The notes under the pieces were generated by a model, which saw only the letters and a list, made by a program, of their open reading frames with translations, was not told the origin of the DNA and ran no database searches. Shown piece after piece: positions 26,240 to 35,734 of a DNA stretch of 64,000 nucleotides. The translations under genes were made by a program, and so were the position numbers. Origin of the DNA: Flavobacterium terrae (GTDB taxonomy: Bacteria; Bacteroidota; Bacteroidia; Flavobacteriales; Flavobacteriaceae); assembly GCF_900142035.1 (NCBI RefSeq), contig NZ_FQZI01000001.1, forward strand, positions 744,001-808,000, read 5' to 3'. The number at the start of each line of letters is the position of its first letter. The first letter of the stretch is position 1.

Positions 26240-27319
26240 CTAAAATGCACTACAACATCTACTGCATGCTGGTAATTGACCTCCATTGTTAATCAAGTCA
26301 TCTCTAAAATTATTTAAAACATTTGAATTCCAAATTTGTTTTAGAGTTTCAGTATTTAAATTTCCTAAATTTAAATTATAGCATCTACCATGAGAGGGAA
26401 TTACACTTCCATCTGATTTTATCATGATATTTGAGAAAACATCATTACAAACTTTACCTATTTTTTTCTCTGATTTTAAATAAAACTCATCTAGTTTGGT
26501 TTTACTGTCAATTTCAGGTGAGAAACTTATTTGGAAATTGAATTTTTCCTTTTTTATTTCATTGATTTCATTCCAAAGCAAATCTAAATTATAATTGTCA
26601 ATATTAATTTCTTCAACATTTGATGCTGTTGCTTTGTATTTAGTTCTCCAGATTAAATTGTGAGTATCAGCAACAGATTGTGTTGTAAAATTGGTGTGCA
26701 TAAACCCAATCTGTTTTAGTGGGAAACCTTTAAAATATGTTGCAAATTCTTTCAAGTAACCAATATTCCATTCTGTAATTACACAAAAAACGGATATGGA
26801 TTGTTTTGGATTTATTTTTAAAATTTCTTCAATTCCTTCAACTGCCTTTTGAAAAGATTTTGCATGTCCTCTAATAAGATTATGAATTTTTTCTGGTCCA
26901 TCTAATGAAATGAATAAGTCTGACAATCCACCTGTAACTAATTTTGAAGCATTTTGTTTTAAAGTTAATGCGTTTGTAGTTATAGATGTTTTTATGTTTT
27001 TACTTTTAGCATATTCTAAAGATTCATGTAGATAGGGATACACTAATGGTTCTGTAAATGCGTAACCTAACTTCGATTTTGGATAATATAGTGCCATTTG
27101 ATCTATGATTTTCTTTATCAAATCTAATGGCATATTTAAAGGTTGTGTTCCTATTAGGTTTTGAGCAAAATTAGTTTCTAAAGTTTTTGTGCCTACATCA
27201 CACATTTTACAATGTAAATTGCACACATTGTTTACACCTAAGACAATCCATTCTGGTGAGAAAAAATAGTTTTTAGGTAAAACTTTTTGGTTAATTTTTT
27301 TTAGAAAATTGTCTATCAT
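26240..27319 (-). CDS. Radical SAM protein with SPASM-like C-terminus (copy B)
   Basis: 359 residues. The cluster-binding motif CNLHCKMC is at Cys33, Cys37 and Cys40, followed by YAFTEPLVYPYLHESLEYAK (the GEP-like segment) and ITTNALTL. The C-terminal part has Cys residues in GKVCNDVFSN, GRCYNLNLGNL and PACSRCC, as in SPASM/twitch domains that hold extra Fe-S clusters. Unlike the other four radical SAM genes here it has no N-terminal B12-type domain. SPASM enzymes act on peptides, sugars (such as dehydrogenation of aminocyclitols) or heme intermediates. The start overlaps the stop of the arylsulfotransferase-like gene by one base. Confidence 0.88.
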   Translation of the reverse strand: MIDNFLKKINQKVLPKNYFFSPEWIVLGVNNVCNLHCKMCDVGTKTLETNFAQNLIGTQPLNMPLDLIKKIIDQMALYYPKSKLGYAFTEPLVYPYLHESLEYAKSKNIKTSITTNALTLKQNASKLVTGGLSDLFISLDGPEKIHNLIRGHAKSFQKAVEGIEEILKINPKQSISVFCVITEWNIGYLKEFATYFKGFPLKQIGFMHTNFTTQSVADTHNLIWRTKYKATASNVEEINIDNYNLDLLWNEINEIKKEKFNFQISFSPEIDSKTKLDEFYLKSEKKIGKVCNDVFSNIMIKSDGSVIPSHGRCYNLNLGNLNTETLKQIWNSNVLNNFRDDLINNGGQLPACSRCCSAF

Positions 27320-28773
27320 TAAAAACTAATATTATACTTTAAAGCTCTATATGAATATCTGAAACTATTTGGGTTGTTTCTAAAACTCAAATCTAACACA
27401 ATATTTCCATTGGAAGTAATTTCTGTAATATCTGATTTATTAGCATTTATTTGGGATGTAGTATTTCCTCCCCAACCAATAAAATAATTACCGTTGTTTA
27501 ATTTTTGAGCTGATCCCATAATGTCGAAATATCTTCCTGTTTCGGAATATTCATTTACAATAGTTGCTGTATGATTTGTATCGTCAATGTCAAATTCTAC
27601 AATTCTAGATTGTTGTGGATTTTTAGTAACACCATTGTCAAAAAGTAATAAATTACCATTGCTTAAAATCGTAGCATGATGTGGATGCGAAATAATATTG
27701 TTTCCTGTTAAGTTGAAATCGCTATTACTTCCGCCAAAGCGCCACATAATTTGTACGTTGTTTCTATTGATTTTAAAAACTTGATTGATATGTCTTCCTG
27801 AAACGATAAAATTATTATCTATTGGATCAATGTTAATCGAATTAAAATGTAAATAATCCACTCTTGAATTGGTTGCAAATTGTTGGTAATAAATAGGATC
27901 AGTATGTTGTAAAAATTCTGGAAAATCTGCCGAATTCCATTCGAATACAACTTGCCCATTTAGAATTTCTTGGAAAACAAAATCAACTAATTCAACAGCA
28001 CTCGATCCGCCATAAGAAGCCATATCAACACCAGGACGATAGACATAAGCAGGTAGAATGTAATGATTGTCATTTAAATAAATAAAATCATGATTGTCTG
28101 TTCTTATGTAACTATGATTGTTCTGAGGTAATAATTCAAGTTCATTAATTTCTTCAAATTTTTCATTCATAATAACGACTTTGCCTAAGGTATTGTCGTT
28201 ATATGAAAATCTTTTTTGGTTTGTATTCGTTTCAAAATACTTGAAATTAATAATTTGATTGTTGTTTTTTTTGTAATAAACTGGAAACCCATCATTGTTT
28301 AAAATGGCAATATAATTTGTTAAATTAGGATTGTTATTTGATAAGTGAAATTGGTTAATTAAAATATATCCATCTGATGGATTATTTTTAGTAATTACAT
28401 TTATATTAGGCATGTCTTCGGGCATGTAATGAACAGTATAAATTAAAGCTTCAGCATTTTCATTATATGATTTAATAACTATATCGTCGCCAGGATTTAA
28501 TTTTATACTAGTTGTTTTTGTAATTACTTTTTGATCATTGATATAAATTACTTTTTTAGAATCGAAATTATCAATAATAATGTCAATTAAATTTAAAGTG
28601 TTTAAAGATGTTATGCGATAATCTTTAACGGAAGAATCGAATGCGGGATAAATTTCACCAGTTGAAATATGAAAAGAAGAAATTGAATTATCAATTTTAT
28701 TATCATCTTCTTCAGAACAAGAAAGAAACAGGTATGGTATTAAAATTAATAAAAAATTAATAATGTTTCTCAT
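27319..28773 (-). CDS. Arylsulfotransferase (ASST)-family lipoprotein
   Basis: 484 residues with a lipoprotein signal (LFLSC, Cys19), so it is envelope-anchored. Residues about 30-125 look like a cadherin-like beta-sandwich domain common in Bacteroidetes (SSFHISTGEIYPAFDSSVKD). The rest forms an ASST-like six-bladed propeller with repeated HxxxxLxNGN segments: HHATILSNGNLLLFDNG, and GSAQKLNNGNYFIGWGG. True ASSTs move sulfate between phenols through an active-site His. Candidate histidines lie in ISHPHH. No sulfate-activation genes are nearby, so it may be a sensor, a scaffold or a transferase that uses another donor. It overlaps the flippase gene by 17 bases. Confidence 0.8.
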   Translation of the reverse strand: MRNIINFLLILIPYLFLSCSEEDDNKIDNSISSFHISTGEIYPAFDSSVKDYRITSLNTLNLIDIIIDNFDSKKVIYINDQKVITKTTSIKLNPGDDIVIKSYNENAEALIYTVHYMPEDMPNINVITKNNPSDGYILINQFHLSNNNPNLTNYIAILNNDGFPVYYKKNNNQIINFKYFETNTNQKRFSYNDNTLGKVVIMNEKFEEINELELLPQNNHSYIRTDNHDFIYLNDNHYILPAYVYRPGVDMASYGGSSAVELVDFVFQEILNGQVVFEWNSADFPEFLQHTDPIYYQQFATNSRVDYLHFNSINIDPIDNNFIVSGRHINQVFKINRNNVQIMWRFGGSNSDFNLTGNNIISHPHHATILSNGNLLLFDNGVTKNPQQSRIVEFDIDDTNHTATIVNEYSETGRYFDIMGSAQKLNNGNYFIGWGGNTTSQINANKSDITEITSNGNIVLDLSFRNNPNSFRYSYRALKYNISF

Positions 28774-29905
28774 TTTTATTTTCTCTTAATATTAAAAACA
28801 AATATAACCATTGTGATATACATACAGAAATTACTATACCTAAAATTCTTAAGTATGGAATGAGAATTAAGGCAATAGCAAAATTTAAAATGATACTAAT
28901 GAAGCTATAAAGCATTACAAATTTTTCTTTTTCTTTTCGATAAAATTGTAAAATATCAATTGTGTAAAGAAAAGTTGGTATGGTTGATAAAGCTGCAAAT
29001 AAATAAATGAGTTTGGAGAATTCGATTTGAAGTGATTTTTTTAAAAAAATCCAAATTATAATAGTTGCTATGCTTGTTATTGGAATTGTAAAAAGTAAAA
29101 TTTTTGATTTTATTTTTGAAATGGAATTTTCTGGTAAACGAAATAAATGTTTGTTAATGGGTAAAACTAAATAAGCAGGAATGGATTGAAGAATAATAAA
29201 GCAATTCATTAAAATTTGATATTCGGATAATTCTTTTTTTGTGAAAAAATAATTAACTAAATAAATATCACATTTTGAGGCTAACCATCCACTAAAACCA
29301 ATTAAAAAAAATGGAAAGGTCTTTATTAGATTTTTAATTGAAAAATTTAATGAAACATTCTTAAGATTTGGTTTAATGCAGAAAAATAATATTAGATTTT
29401 TAATTAAAAAACTAAAGCAAAATAGTAACAAAATTGAAGGTAATTCGAAATTTGGAATTAAATAAAAACCTGATAAAATGATAGTGATTCCAATTATTTC
29501 AGATGTAAATTGTAATTCTAGTTTTTGCTTATAAACTACTAATATTTCAAAGCTGTTATAGATGAAAATTAGAATTAACAATATAATTGAATAAAGCGAA
29601 ATAGCCTTTGAAAAAAAAGCAAAAAAAGTTAAACTTGGAAGTAATAACGTACTTCGTTCGATCAAATTGGAATAAAATATCGACAGATAATTAGATGTGT
29701 TTTTACTTAATTCTTTTATTAAATAATTTTGTCCCGACCATTTCGCAATAAAGGCAAGAAAATAAATCCAGATAGAAATTGAAATAAATGTTCCCCAATT
29801 TTCTTTTCCATAAAACTTTACTCCTGAAAAAAGAAGTAAGAAATTGAAAAGAGGTAATGAAACCAATTTTAAAATACTATAGAGAAGCTGTAAAATTCTA
29901 TTCAT
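28757..29905 (-). CDS. Polysaccharide-type flippase (MOP/Wzx-like)
   Basis: A 382-residue, very hydrophobic protein with about 11-12 predicted helices and the FYGKENWGTF segment after helix 1 that resembles the (Y)GxxxYG motif of Wzx flippases. Cytoplasmic loops are short and basic. It probably flips a lipid-linked saccharide or glycolipid across the inner membrane. It is shorter than most Wzx proteins (about 410-480), which suggests one or two helices fewer. The start overlaps the GT4 stop by 8 bases and its end overlaps the ASST-like gene. Confidence 0.75.
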   Translation of the reverse strand: MNRILQLLYSILKLVSLPLFNFLLLFSGVKFYGKENWGTFISISIWIYFLAFIAKWSGQNYLIKELSKNTSNYLSIFYSNLIERSTLLLPSLTFFAFFSKAISLYSIILLILIFIYNSFEILVVYKQKLELQFTSEIIGITIILSGFYLIPNFELPSILLLFCFSFLIKNLILFFCIKPNLKNVSLNFSIKNLIKTFPFFLIGFSGWLASKCDIYLVNYFFTKKELSEYQILMNCFIILQSIPAYLVLPINKHLFRLPENSISKIKSKILLFTIPITSIATIIIWIFLKKSLQIEFSKLIYLFAALSTIPTFLYTIDILQFYRKEKEKFVMLYSFISIILNFAIALILIPYLRILGIVISVCISQWLYLFLILRENKNEKHY

Positions 29906-30938
29906 TGTATAGTTTTAAATAGTTCTCTACAGTTTTTTCAACAACATATGGATTTATGTGTTTTTCAGAAAAATGCATTGTTAATGCTTTTTTGCAAGCC
30001 AAAATTATTTCTTCTTTGGTTTCAGTAATTAGCCAGTTTTTCATAGAAAAAGCACAACCTACATTTTTAGAAACTATAAAGGTTTTACTCTCTAAGGCTT
30101 CTGGAAAAATCATTCCAAAACTTTCGTAATTACTAGTATGCAAAAGTACTTTTGCTTTAGAAAGATACTCTAATGTTTTTTGATACGATAATAATCCAGT
30201 TAGTGTAATGGTGTTTTCAAGGTTTAGTCTTTTTATTTTCTCTTGTAATTTCTCTTTTTCAATACCATCTCCTATCAATATAACTTTTAAAGAAGTACTT
30301 TTATTTATTTCAAAAATAACATCAATAAAAAGCTCATAGTTTTTTAATGTGATTAATGAACCAACACCAATTATATCAATGGTTTTTATTGTTGAATTTA
30401 AAAAACGTTTTTTTGTTATTCCCCAAGGAATAATTTTAGATTCTATGTTGTAGTTTTTAAATAATTCATCATGATGATTTTTTGAAAGTGTAACTATTTT
30501 AGTAGCATTCTTGTTTAAAAAAAGAGCATATTTATTTTTGAAAACATCTAGTCCCATGGCTGTAACTATAGAGTTGATGTTTTTCTTTGTTGTGAAATAT
30601 TGACCAATTAATGAGCATTCACCAATCCAAAAACTATGTAGAATATCAATAGGACATTCTTGGTGAATTTTTTTTAAAGTTGAATAAGCTTTTTGCCAAA
30701 CAAAAATCTTTTTAAGTTTTGAGTTTCTACCATTTAACGGAATTATAATACAATTATGCCAATTGTAACTTTTATTGTTGAAAGGAAATTGAAAAGCAAT
30801 AATTGTAATTTTTAATTGAGGTTCTTCATTTTTTAAGGCAAAAATATATTCTTGAAGTGCAGGAATAGTTGTTGTGTCTTGTTCGTTCTGAGCAAAACCA
30901 GGCGTTAATAAGACAATATGTTTAACTTTACTTTCCAA
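29898..30938 (-). CDS. Glycosyltransferase family 4 (GT-B fold)
   Basis: 346 residues. The C-terminal nucleotide-sugar half begins IDIIGVGSLITLKNYELFID, followed by VILIGDGIEKEKLQEKIKRL and the EX7E motif ESFGMIFPE in TSNYESFGMIFPEALES. The N-terminal acceptor half includes ILHSFWIGECSLIG. It transfers a sugar from a nucleotide donor to a lipid or growing glycan at the inner face. The only in-frame start consistent with the N-terminus is TTG (30936-30938), one base after the stop of the GNAT gene. An in-frame stop lies a few codons upstream, so translational coupling is likely. Confidence 0.88.
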   Translation of the reverse strand: MESKVKHIVLLTPGFAQNEQDTTTIPALQEYIFALKNEEPQLKITIIAFQFPFNNKSYNWHNCIIIPLNGRNSKLKKIFVWQKAYSTLKKIHQECPIDILHSFWIGECSLIGQYFTTKKNINSIVTAMGLDVFKNKYALFLNKNATKIVTLSKNHHDELFKNYNIESKIIPWGITKKRFLNSTIKTIDIIGVGSLITLKNYELFIDVIFEINKSTSLKVILIGDGIEKEKLQEKIKRLNLENTITLTGLLSYQKTLEYLSKAKVLLHTSNYESFGMIFPEALESKTFIVSKNVGCAFSMKNWLITETKEEIILACKKALTMHFSEKHINPYVVEKTVENYLKLYNE

Positions 30939-30939
30939 A

Positions 30940-31860
30940 TTAAAATGTGTCTAAGTCAGCATAATTAAATTCAAAATCTTCTATGTTTATAGGTTCTAAA
31001 GGAAGATAGCCAATTAGCCATGAAGGTTTTGTAGTTTTGATTTTTGAAAGTATTTCATATTCTCGTGAATCTATTACAACTTGAAATAAAATTTCATTAA
31101 TACCTAAAAAAGCCGCTATTTTTTTTAATTTTTTTAAAGCCAATTTAAAATTTTGATCAGACTTAGATGAAAAGTGTCCTACGTGTAAAATGGAATCAAT
31201 TTTAATCCAAAAATTACAATCATGTAATTCAATAAAAAAATGATGATTAAAACTATTTTTATAAACAATAAAATCTCTATTGTAGTTTTGTTTGAATTTG
31301 TTAGAGTAATCTGCTCTAGGGTTTAATGATTCAAATCTTCTCAAATAATTTTCGCATATCTTTTGATACAAACTATTAAAGTATGTCTTCTTAGCTATTT
31401 TTGCTATTGGAAACGCAACTGTTTTAAAATGGAAACGTTGCATTTTTTTGTGTTCTAACCAATCAAGTTTTTTTGTACTGTGATATGTATTTTCACTGTG
31501 ATATGCATACACCATTTTAATTCCTTCGGCACGCATAAGTTCATATGATTTTAAAGCTAAATTATAATGTAATCCTTTGTTTTGATATTCTTTTAAGGTA
31601 AACGAATCGCAAGCATGTGCTGCAAAAATTGTTGAAGAACTAGAAGTAAATTTCTGGGGAATGGCACCATAAAAAGCTACTGGTTTATTGTTGTGATATG
31701 CTAAAAAGCATATGTTTTTAATTCCTAAATAAGAAGTATTGTATTTGTTTTTTAGATAGTGAATTGTTTTTTTTTTATTAAAAACATTCAAAAATAAATA
31801 TTGAAGATCTTTTAAACTCTCTTCACTAAGTCTTTTATATGTAAAATTTAAGTTCTCCAT
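30940..31860 (-). CDS. GNAT-family acyltransferase
   Basis: 306 residues with a GNAT-like N-terminal half. It has FLAYHNNKPVAFYGAIP and HACDSFTLKEYQNKGLHYNL, where QNKGLH takes the place of the acetyl-CoA loop (Q/RxxGxG/A), and YAYHSENTYHSTKKLDW. The C-terminal half of about 130 residues is less familiar. Proteins of this type in surface-glycan clusters acylate amino sugars. The acceptor here is unknown. It begins two bases after the stop of the deacetylase gene, so it belongs to the same operon. Confidence 0.75.
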   Translation of the reverse strand: MENLNFTYKRLSEESLKDLQYLFLNVFNKKKTIHYLKNKYNTSYLGIKNICFLAYHNNKPVAFYGAIPQKFTSSSSTIFAAHACDSFTLKEYQNKGLHYNLALKSYELMRAEGIKMVYAYHSENTYHSTKKLDWLEHKKMQRFHFKTVAFPIAKIAKKTYFNSLYQKICENYLRRFESLNPRADYSNKFKQNYNRDFIVYKNSFNHHFFIELHDCNFWIKIDSILHVGHFSSKSDQNFKLALKKLKKIAAFLGINEILFQVVIDSREYEILSKIKTTKPSWLIGYLPLEPINIEDFEFNYADLDTF

Positions 31861-31861
31861 A

Positions 31862-32851
31862 CTACAAATATTTTCCTTTCAACAAATACACTAATTGCAT
31901 CTTGAAATTTATATGAGGATTGATTACGAATCGATTTCTTAAAAGCGGATTGTTCTTTTCGTTTTCAGTATTATAATCAACCAAAAGAATCCTTTTGAAG
32001 CCAATTTTTTCTGAATAGTTTATTAATTCAGAATTGTAAGAGCCAAAAGGAAATGCAAAATCTAAAATTGGTTTTTCACAAATAGATTCCAATACTTTTT
32101 TTCCTTTTAAAACTTCAAGTGTAGCTTCTTCAAAAGTAATACTATTCAAATTTGCGTGTGTATAACCATGTGAACCAATTTTGAAAAGCGGTTTTTTTGC
32201 TACTTCTTTTATTTGATTATAATTCATTAGTTCCCAATAGTCATTTAAGGGTTGTTGCTGAATGATTTTCCATTCATCTTTAAAAATATTTAATAATGGT
32301 TGGATTTCCTTCCAAGATAGTTTTTTGCATCTGTTTTTTAGTGAAATTCCATTATAAATAAATTCACCTTTATGGTTTTTAGAATAATGTTGATTTTCAA
32401 AAATAATGCTATTTTGATTACTATAAAATGAAACTAAATCTAAAAAATCGGGCCATAAAAAATTAGTATTATTATCCTGAATAGTAGTAATAAAAAAAGT
32501 TGCTGGGATTGAGTACTTTTCTAGAATAGGAATTGCATATTTGAAATTATTAGCATAACCGTCATCAAAAGTTATTGCTATATTTAAAGTGTTTGGTTTA
32601 AATTTTTTGTCATAAAAATCCTGTAGTGATATTATGTTGTAATTTTTAGAAATAAAATCTATAAATTGAGTAAAATATTTCTCTGAAACGAAACGACTGT
32701 TGTATTTTGTTTCTCCAGTTTTATCAATACCGTGAAATACAATTATTCTTTCTCTATAACGGTTTCTTAATAAATATTTACCCAATCCAATTTGGAAAAT
32801 AAATAATTTAAGAAATAATAGAAGTCTGTATTTAATTTTAAGCAAAATCAT
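31862..32851 (-). CDS. Polysaccharide deacetylase (NodB/CE4 domain)
   Basis: 329 residues. An N-terminal hydrophobic stretch (YRLLLFLKLFIFQIGLGKYLL) may anchor it to the membrane. The CE4 catalytic motif 1, IAITFDDGYANN, is near residue 93, and motif 2, GSHGYTHANL, is near 226, giving the Asp and two His metal ligands. Motif 3-like DFAFPFGSYN follows. It removes N-acetyl groups from amino sugars. The start overlaps the preceding glycosyltransferase gene by four bases. Together with the adjacent GNAT gene it could exchange an acetyl group for another acyl group on a sugar. Confidence 0.88.
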   Translation of the reverse strand: MILLKIKYRLLLFLKLFIFQIGLGKYLLRNRYRERIIVFHGIDKTGETKYNSRFVSEKYFTQFIDFISKNYNIISLQDFYDKKFKPNTLNIAITFDDGYANNFKYAIPILEKYSIPATFFITTIQDNNTNFLWPDFLDLVSFYSNQNSIIFENQHYSKNHKGEFIYNGISLKNRCKKLSWKEIQPLLNIFKDEWKIIQQQPLNDYWELMNYNQIKEVAKKPLFKIGSHGYTHANLNSITFEEATLEVLKGKKVLESICEKPILDFAFPFGSYNSELINYSEKIGFKRILLVDYNTENEKNNPLLRNRFVINPHINFKMQLVYLLKGKYL

Positions 32852-34284
32852 ATTGATTGTTTTTTGCTAATAATTTTATATAAAACCCAACCTTCTGGTA
32901 AATTATGGACAACCTTTAAATTGTAATTATTTATTAAATTATTCCAATTTATTATTGGATTTTTATCTTTCCATTGTTTTTCAAACTTAGTTGGGTGAAA
33001 CAAAATAAACGCATCATTTGGGAAAGTTCTATATTCTTCTATCCATAAATTTTTATAATCAAAATTTAAACCTCTACCTTGTAAAGCTATATCTAAATCA
33101 AAACTATATAAAGTTTTATTTTGATAGTTTTCTAGTTTATAAGCAATTTCTCTCTCCAAATGATTCCTTTCTAAAATAGGCTTCAAACTAAAATAGCATA
33201 ATATAAGTTGAATTGTTATAACAATAAACATGGCCACTTTTTGAACGGAGATGTTGCTGAATTTATCAAAAACAAAATTAAATCCTGAGAATAAAATGAT
33301 TATGATCAGTGGAAAAGAGAGCAATAAAAATCGATTGTTTTGGAAAGGGATTCCTGCTAAAAAAAAGCTGTAGGCACTAACTGATAAAATTAGAATTTTA
33401 ACTTCAATGGAAAATTTGTTCGCTTTTATGAAAAAAGGGATAAAGGCTACTCCAAATAAGAAATATAGAGGATGGTATACAGACGAAAAAGCATACAAAA
33501 TATTTGGTAATAAATTATAGCTTGTTCCATCTGCAGTTGTAAAAGAATTTTTATAAAAATTAGTAACTGACCAATCTTTAAGCCAATTATGGTTTAAGAA
33601 TTCGGTTGAGTTGTTTTGACGAATTATTAAGTGGGGTAGAAACAATAAACATACAATAAAAATAAAAACAAATACATGTTTTAGATTTTCTTTCCTTTTG
33701 ATGAAAAGATATATTAAATACAATCCAAAAGGGGAAATGACTACAAAAGCTGCATACCGAGTCATTATTGCACTTATTCCAAAAATTAGAGCGTAATATA
33801 GATTGCTGACTTTATTTTTCTTACTATATACAAGTCCATTATAAAAAAATAGAATAATAAATAATGTCGATAACATATCAGACATACTTGAAACTCCTAT
33901 TTTAAAAACTATTGGAGATAGACAAAAAAAAGCAAACACATAGAAAGGTATATGTTTTTTGTTTTCATTTAAAAGTACAATTGTTTTGGATATATAAAGT
34001 GAAGTGATAATTAACGATGTAATACTAATAAGCTGTAATGCCACATCAGATTTTACAAAAAAACTTAATAAAGATCCTAATATAGGGTAGTACAAAGGCC
34101 AAAAATAATCACCAGGGTTTATGCATGTTTGGTAATAATTTTTTAGAGCAATAGTATACCTTAAATACTCATATGAATCTTGTCCATATAAGCCATCAAA
34201 TTTGAAAATAAATCGTATTAGTATTAAAATAATTAATATCGATATGAAATTCAATACAATTAAAAGTGTTTTTTGTTTAAACAT
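32848..34284 (-). CDS. GT-C-type membrane glycosyltransferase (family 39/PMT-like)
   Basis: 478 residues with about 11 helices. The first periplasmic loop carries FDGLYGQDSYEYLRYTIALK, where the Asp/Glu pair after helix 1 is the catalytic signature of GT-C enzymes that use polyprenyl-phosphate sugars. A soluble C-terminal segment of about 90 residues follows the last helix (RNHLEREIAYKLENYQ onward). It probably adds a sugar to a lipid or glycan on the periplasmic side. It is the first gene of the minus-strand run and lies back to back with radical SAM copy C, with only 34 bases between the start codons. Confidence 0.8.
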   Translation of the reverse strand: MFKQKTLLIVLNFISILIILILIRFIFKFDGLYGQDSYEYLRYTIALKNYYQTCINPGDYFWPLYYPILGSLLSFFVKSDVALQLISITSLIITSLYISKTIVLLNENKKHIPFYVFAFFCLSPIVFKIGVSSMSDMLSTLFIILFFYNGLVYSKKNKVSNLYYALIFGISAIMTRYAAFVVISPFGLYLIYLFIKRKENLKHVFVFIFIVCLLFLPHLIIRQNNSTEFLNHNWLKDWSVTNFYKNSFTTADGTSYNLLPNILYAFSSVYHPLYFLFGVAFIPFFIKANKFSIEVKILILSVSAYSFFLAGIPFQNNRFLLLSFPLIIIILFSGFNFVFDKFSNISVQKVAMFIVITIQLILCYFSLKPILERNHLEREIAYKLENYQNKTLYSFDLDIALQGRGLNFDYKNLWIEEYRTFPNDAFILFHPTKFEKQWKDKNPIINWNNLINNYNLKVVHNLPEGWVLYKIISKKQSI

Positions 34285-34288
34285 TAAT

Positions 34289-34296
34289 TATTTTTG
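34289..34296 (+). promoter_or_regulatory. Possible -7 element for radical SAM copy C
   Basis: TATTTTTG matches TAnnTTTG, 22 bases before the TTG start. A -33 site would fall inside the divergent gene, and no clear TTG is found there at normal spacing. Confidence 0.3.
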
Positions 34297-34318
34297 AAAT
34301 AATAAAGATACTCTTTTT

Positions 34319-35734
34319 TTGAAAAAAACAGTTTTATTATACAACCCAAAAGCAGTCTTTTTTGATATGCCTCTAGCACTTTTAGCTATTGGCTCAGCTT
34401 TAGATAATTCTAAATATGATGTTGTGATTGTAGATGCTAGAATTGATGAAAATCCTTTAGATAAAATAAATAAATATTTAGATAATGCAATTTGTTTTGC
34501 AGTTACGGTGCTTACTGGAAATCCCATCAAAGACGCATTGTATATTACTAATGAAGTAAAAAAAAGAAAATCTAACCTACCCGTAATCTGGGGAGGTTGG
34601 CATACGTCATTATTTCCAACACAAACACTTGAAGATGAAAATTCAATCGATATCACTGTTCAAGGTCAAGGAGAAGTTACATTCAAAGAGCTAGTAGATG
34701 CTATAGACAATAATGAAGAGTTCTTCGATATTAAAGGAATTTGTTATAGAAATGATGAAGGAAAAGTGATTAAAAATCCAGCAAGAGTAATTGCTCAAAT
34801 GGACAATTTTGCTGATATAAATTATGATTTAATTGATATTGAGAAATATTTTGTAAAAAAAGGGAGAAGACAATTAGATTATATTTCTTCAACTGGATGT
34901 TACTTTAGATGTACATTTTGTGCTGATCCTTTTGTATATGAACGAAAATGGACTGCAATATCCCCAGAAGTAATGGTTGATAAATTGGAATCACTTTACA
35001 AAAAATATAAATTCACAGACTTAAATTTACAAGATGAAACCTATTTTACCTATCGAGATAGGGTTGTTGAAATTGCAAAGCAAATCATAGATAGAAATTT
35101 AAAATTTTCATGGGCAGCAACCATGAGAGCCGATCAAGGTTCTAGGTTAACTGAGGAAGATTTTAGAGTTTGTGTTCAATCTGGTTTAAGAAGATTGTTG
35201 ATTGGAGTAGAAAGTGGATCTCAAGAAATGATGGATTGGCTGAAAAAAGATATAAAGATGGAGCAGGTTTTATTATGTGCTGAACGATGTAAGAAATATG
35301 AAGTTTCTGTTATATTTCCATTCATTGTAGGGTTTCCCAATGAAACCAAAGAAAGTATTGATGCTACAATAAATATGGTTAAAGATTTGAATAGAATGGA
35401 TTCAGGATTTTCAACACCAATATTTTATTTTAAACCTTATCCAGGTTCTACTATAACAGAAGAAATTGTAAAAAACGGATATCAATTGCCTAATACCATT
35501 CATGAATGGTCAAATTTCGATTATATAGGTTCTTCTGGTCCTTGGGTAAGCAATGAGAAATATGATTTTTTTGAAAATTTTAAATTTTATTTAAAACTTG
35601 GGTTCTCTAAGCAACACTTTGTTTTTAAGCCTATTCAGCATATTGCTAGATTAAGATGTGAGAAAAGTTTTTTTAAATATTCAATAGAGAAAAGACTTTT
35701 TGATATTTTTTATAATAAACAGCGATTGTCTTAA
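34319..35734 (+). CDS. B12-binding-type radical SAM protein (copy C), TTG start
   Basis: 471 residues. The N-terminal B12-type domain begins immediately (TVLLYNPKAVFFDMPLALLA) and includes VIWGGWHTSLFPTQTL and ITVQGQGEVTF. The radical SAM cluster is bound by Cys194, Cys198 and Cys201 (CYFRCTFC), followed by LQDETYFTYRDR and LLIGVESGSQEM. The first ATG in frame (residue 17) would cut into the first beta strand, so TTG at 34319 is the better start. It is the only plus-strand gene of the cluster and ends one base before the stop of the converging copy D. It shares domain details with copy A. Confidence 0.87.
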   Translation: MKKTVLLYNPKAVFFDMPLALLAIGSALDNSKYDVVIVDARIDENPLDKINKYLDNAICFAVTVLTGNPIKDALYITNEVKKRKSNLPVIWGGWHTSLFPTQTLEDENSIDITVQGQGEVTFKELVDAIDNNEEFFDIKGICYRNDEGKVIKNPARVIAQMDNFADINYDLIDIEKYFVKKGRRQLDYISSTGCYFRCTFCADPFVYERKWTAISPEVMVDKLESLYKKYKFTDLNLQDETYFTYRDRVVEIAKQIIDRNLKFSWAATMRADQGSRLTEEDFRVCVQSGLRRLLIGVESGSQEMMDWLKKDIKMEQVLLCAERCKKYEVSVIFPFIVGFPNETKESIDATINMVKDLNRMDSGFSTPIFYFKPYPGSTITEEIVKNGYQLPNTIHEWSNFDYIGSSGPWVSNEKYDFFENFKFYLKLGFSKQHFVFKPIQHIARLRCEKSFFKYSIEKRLFDIFYNKQRLS

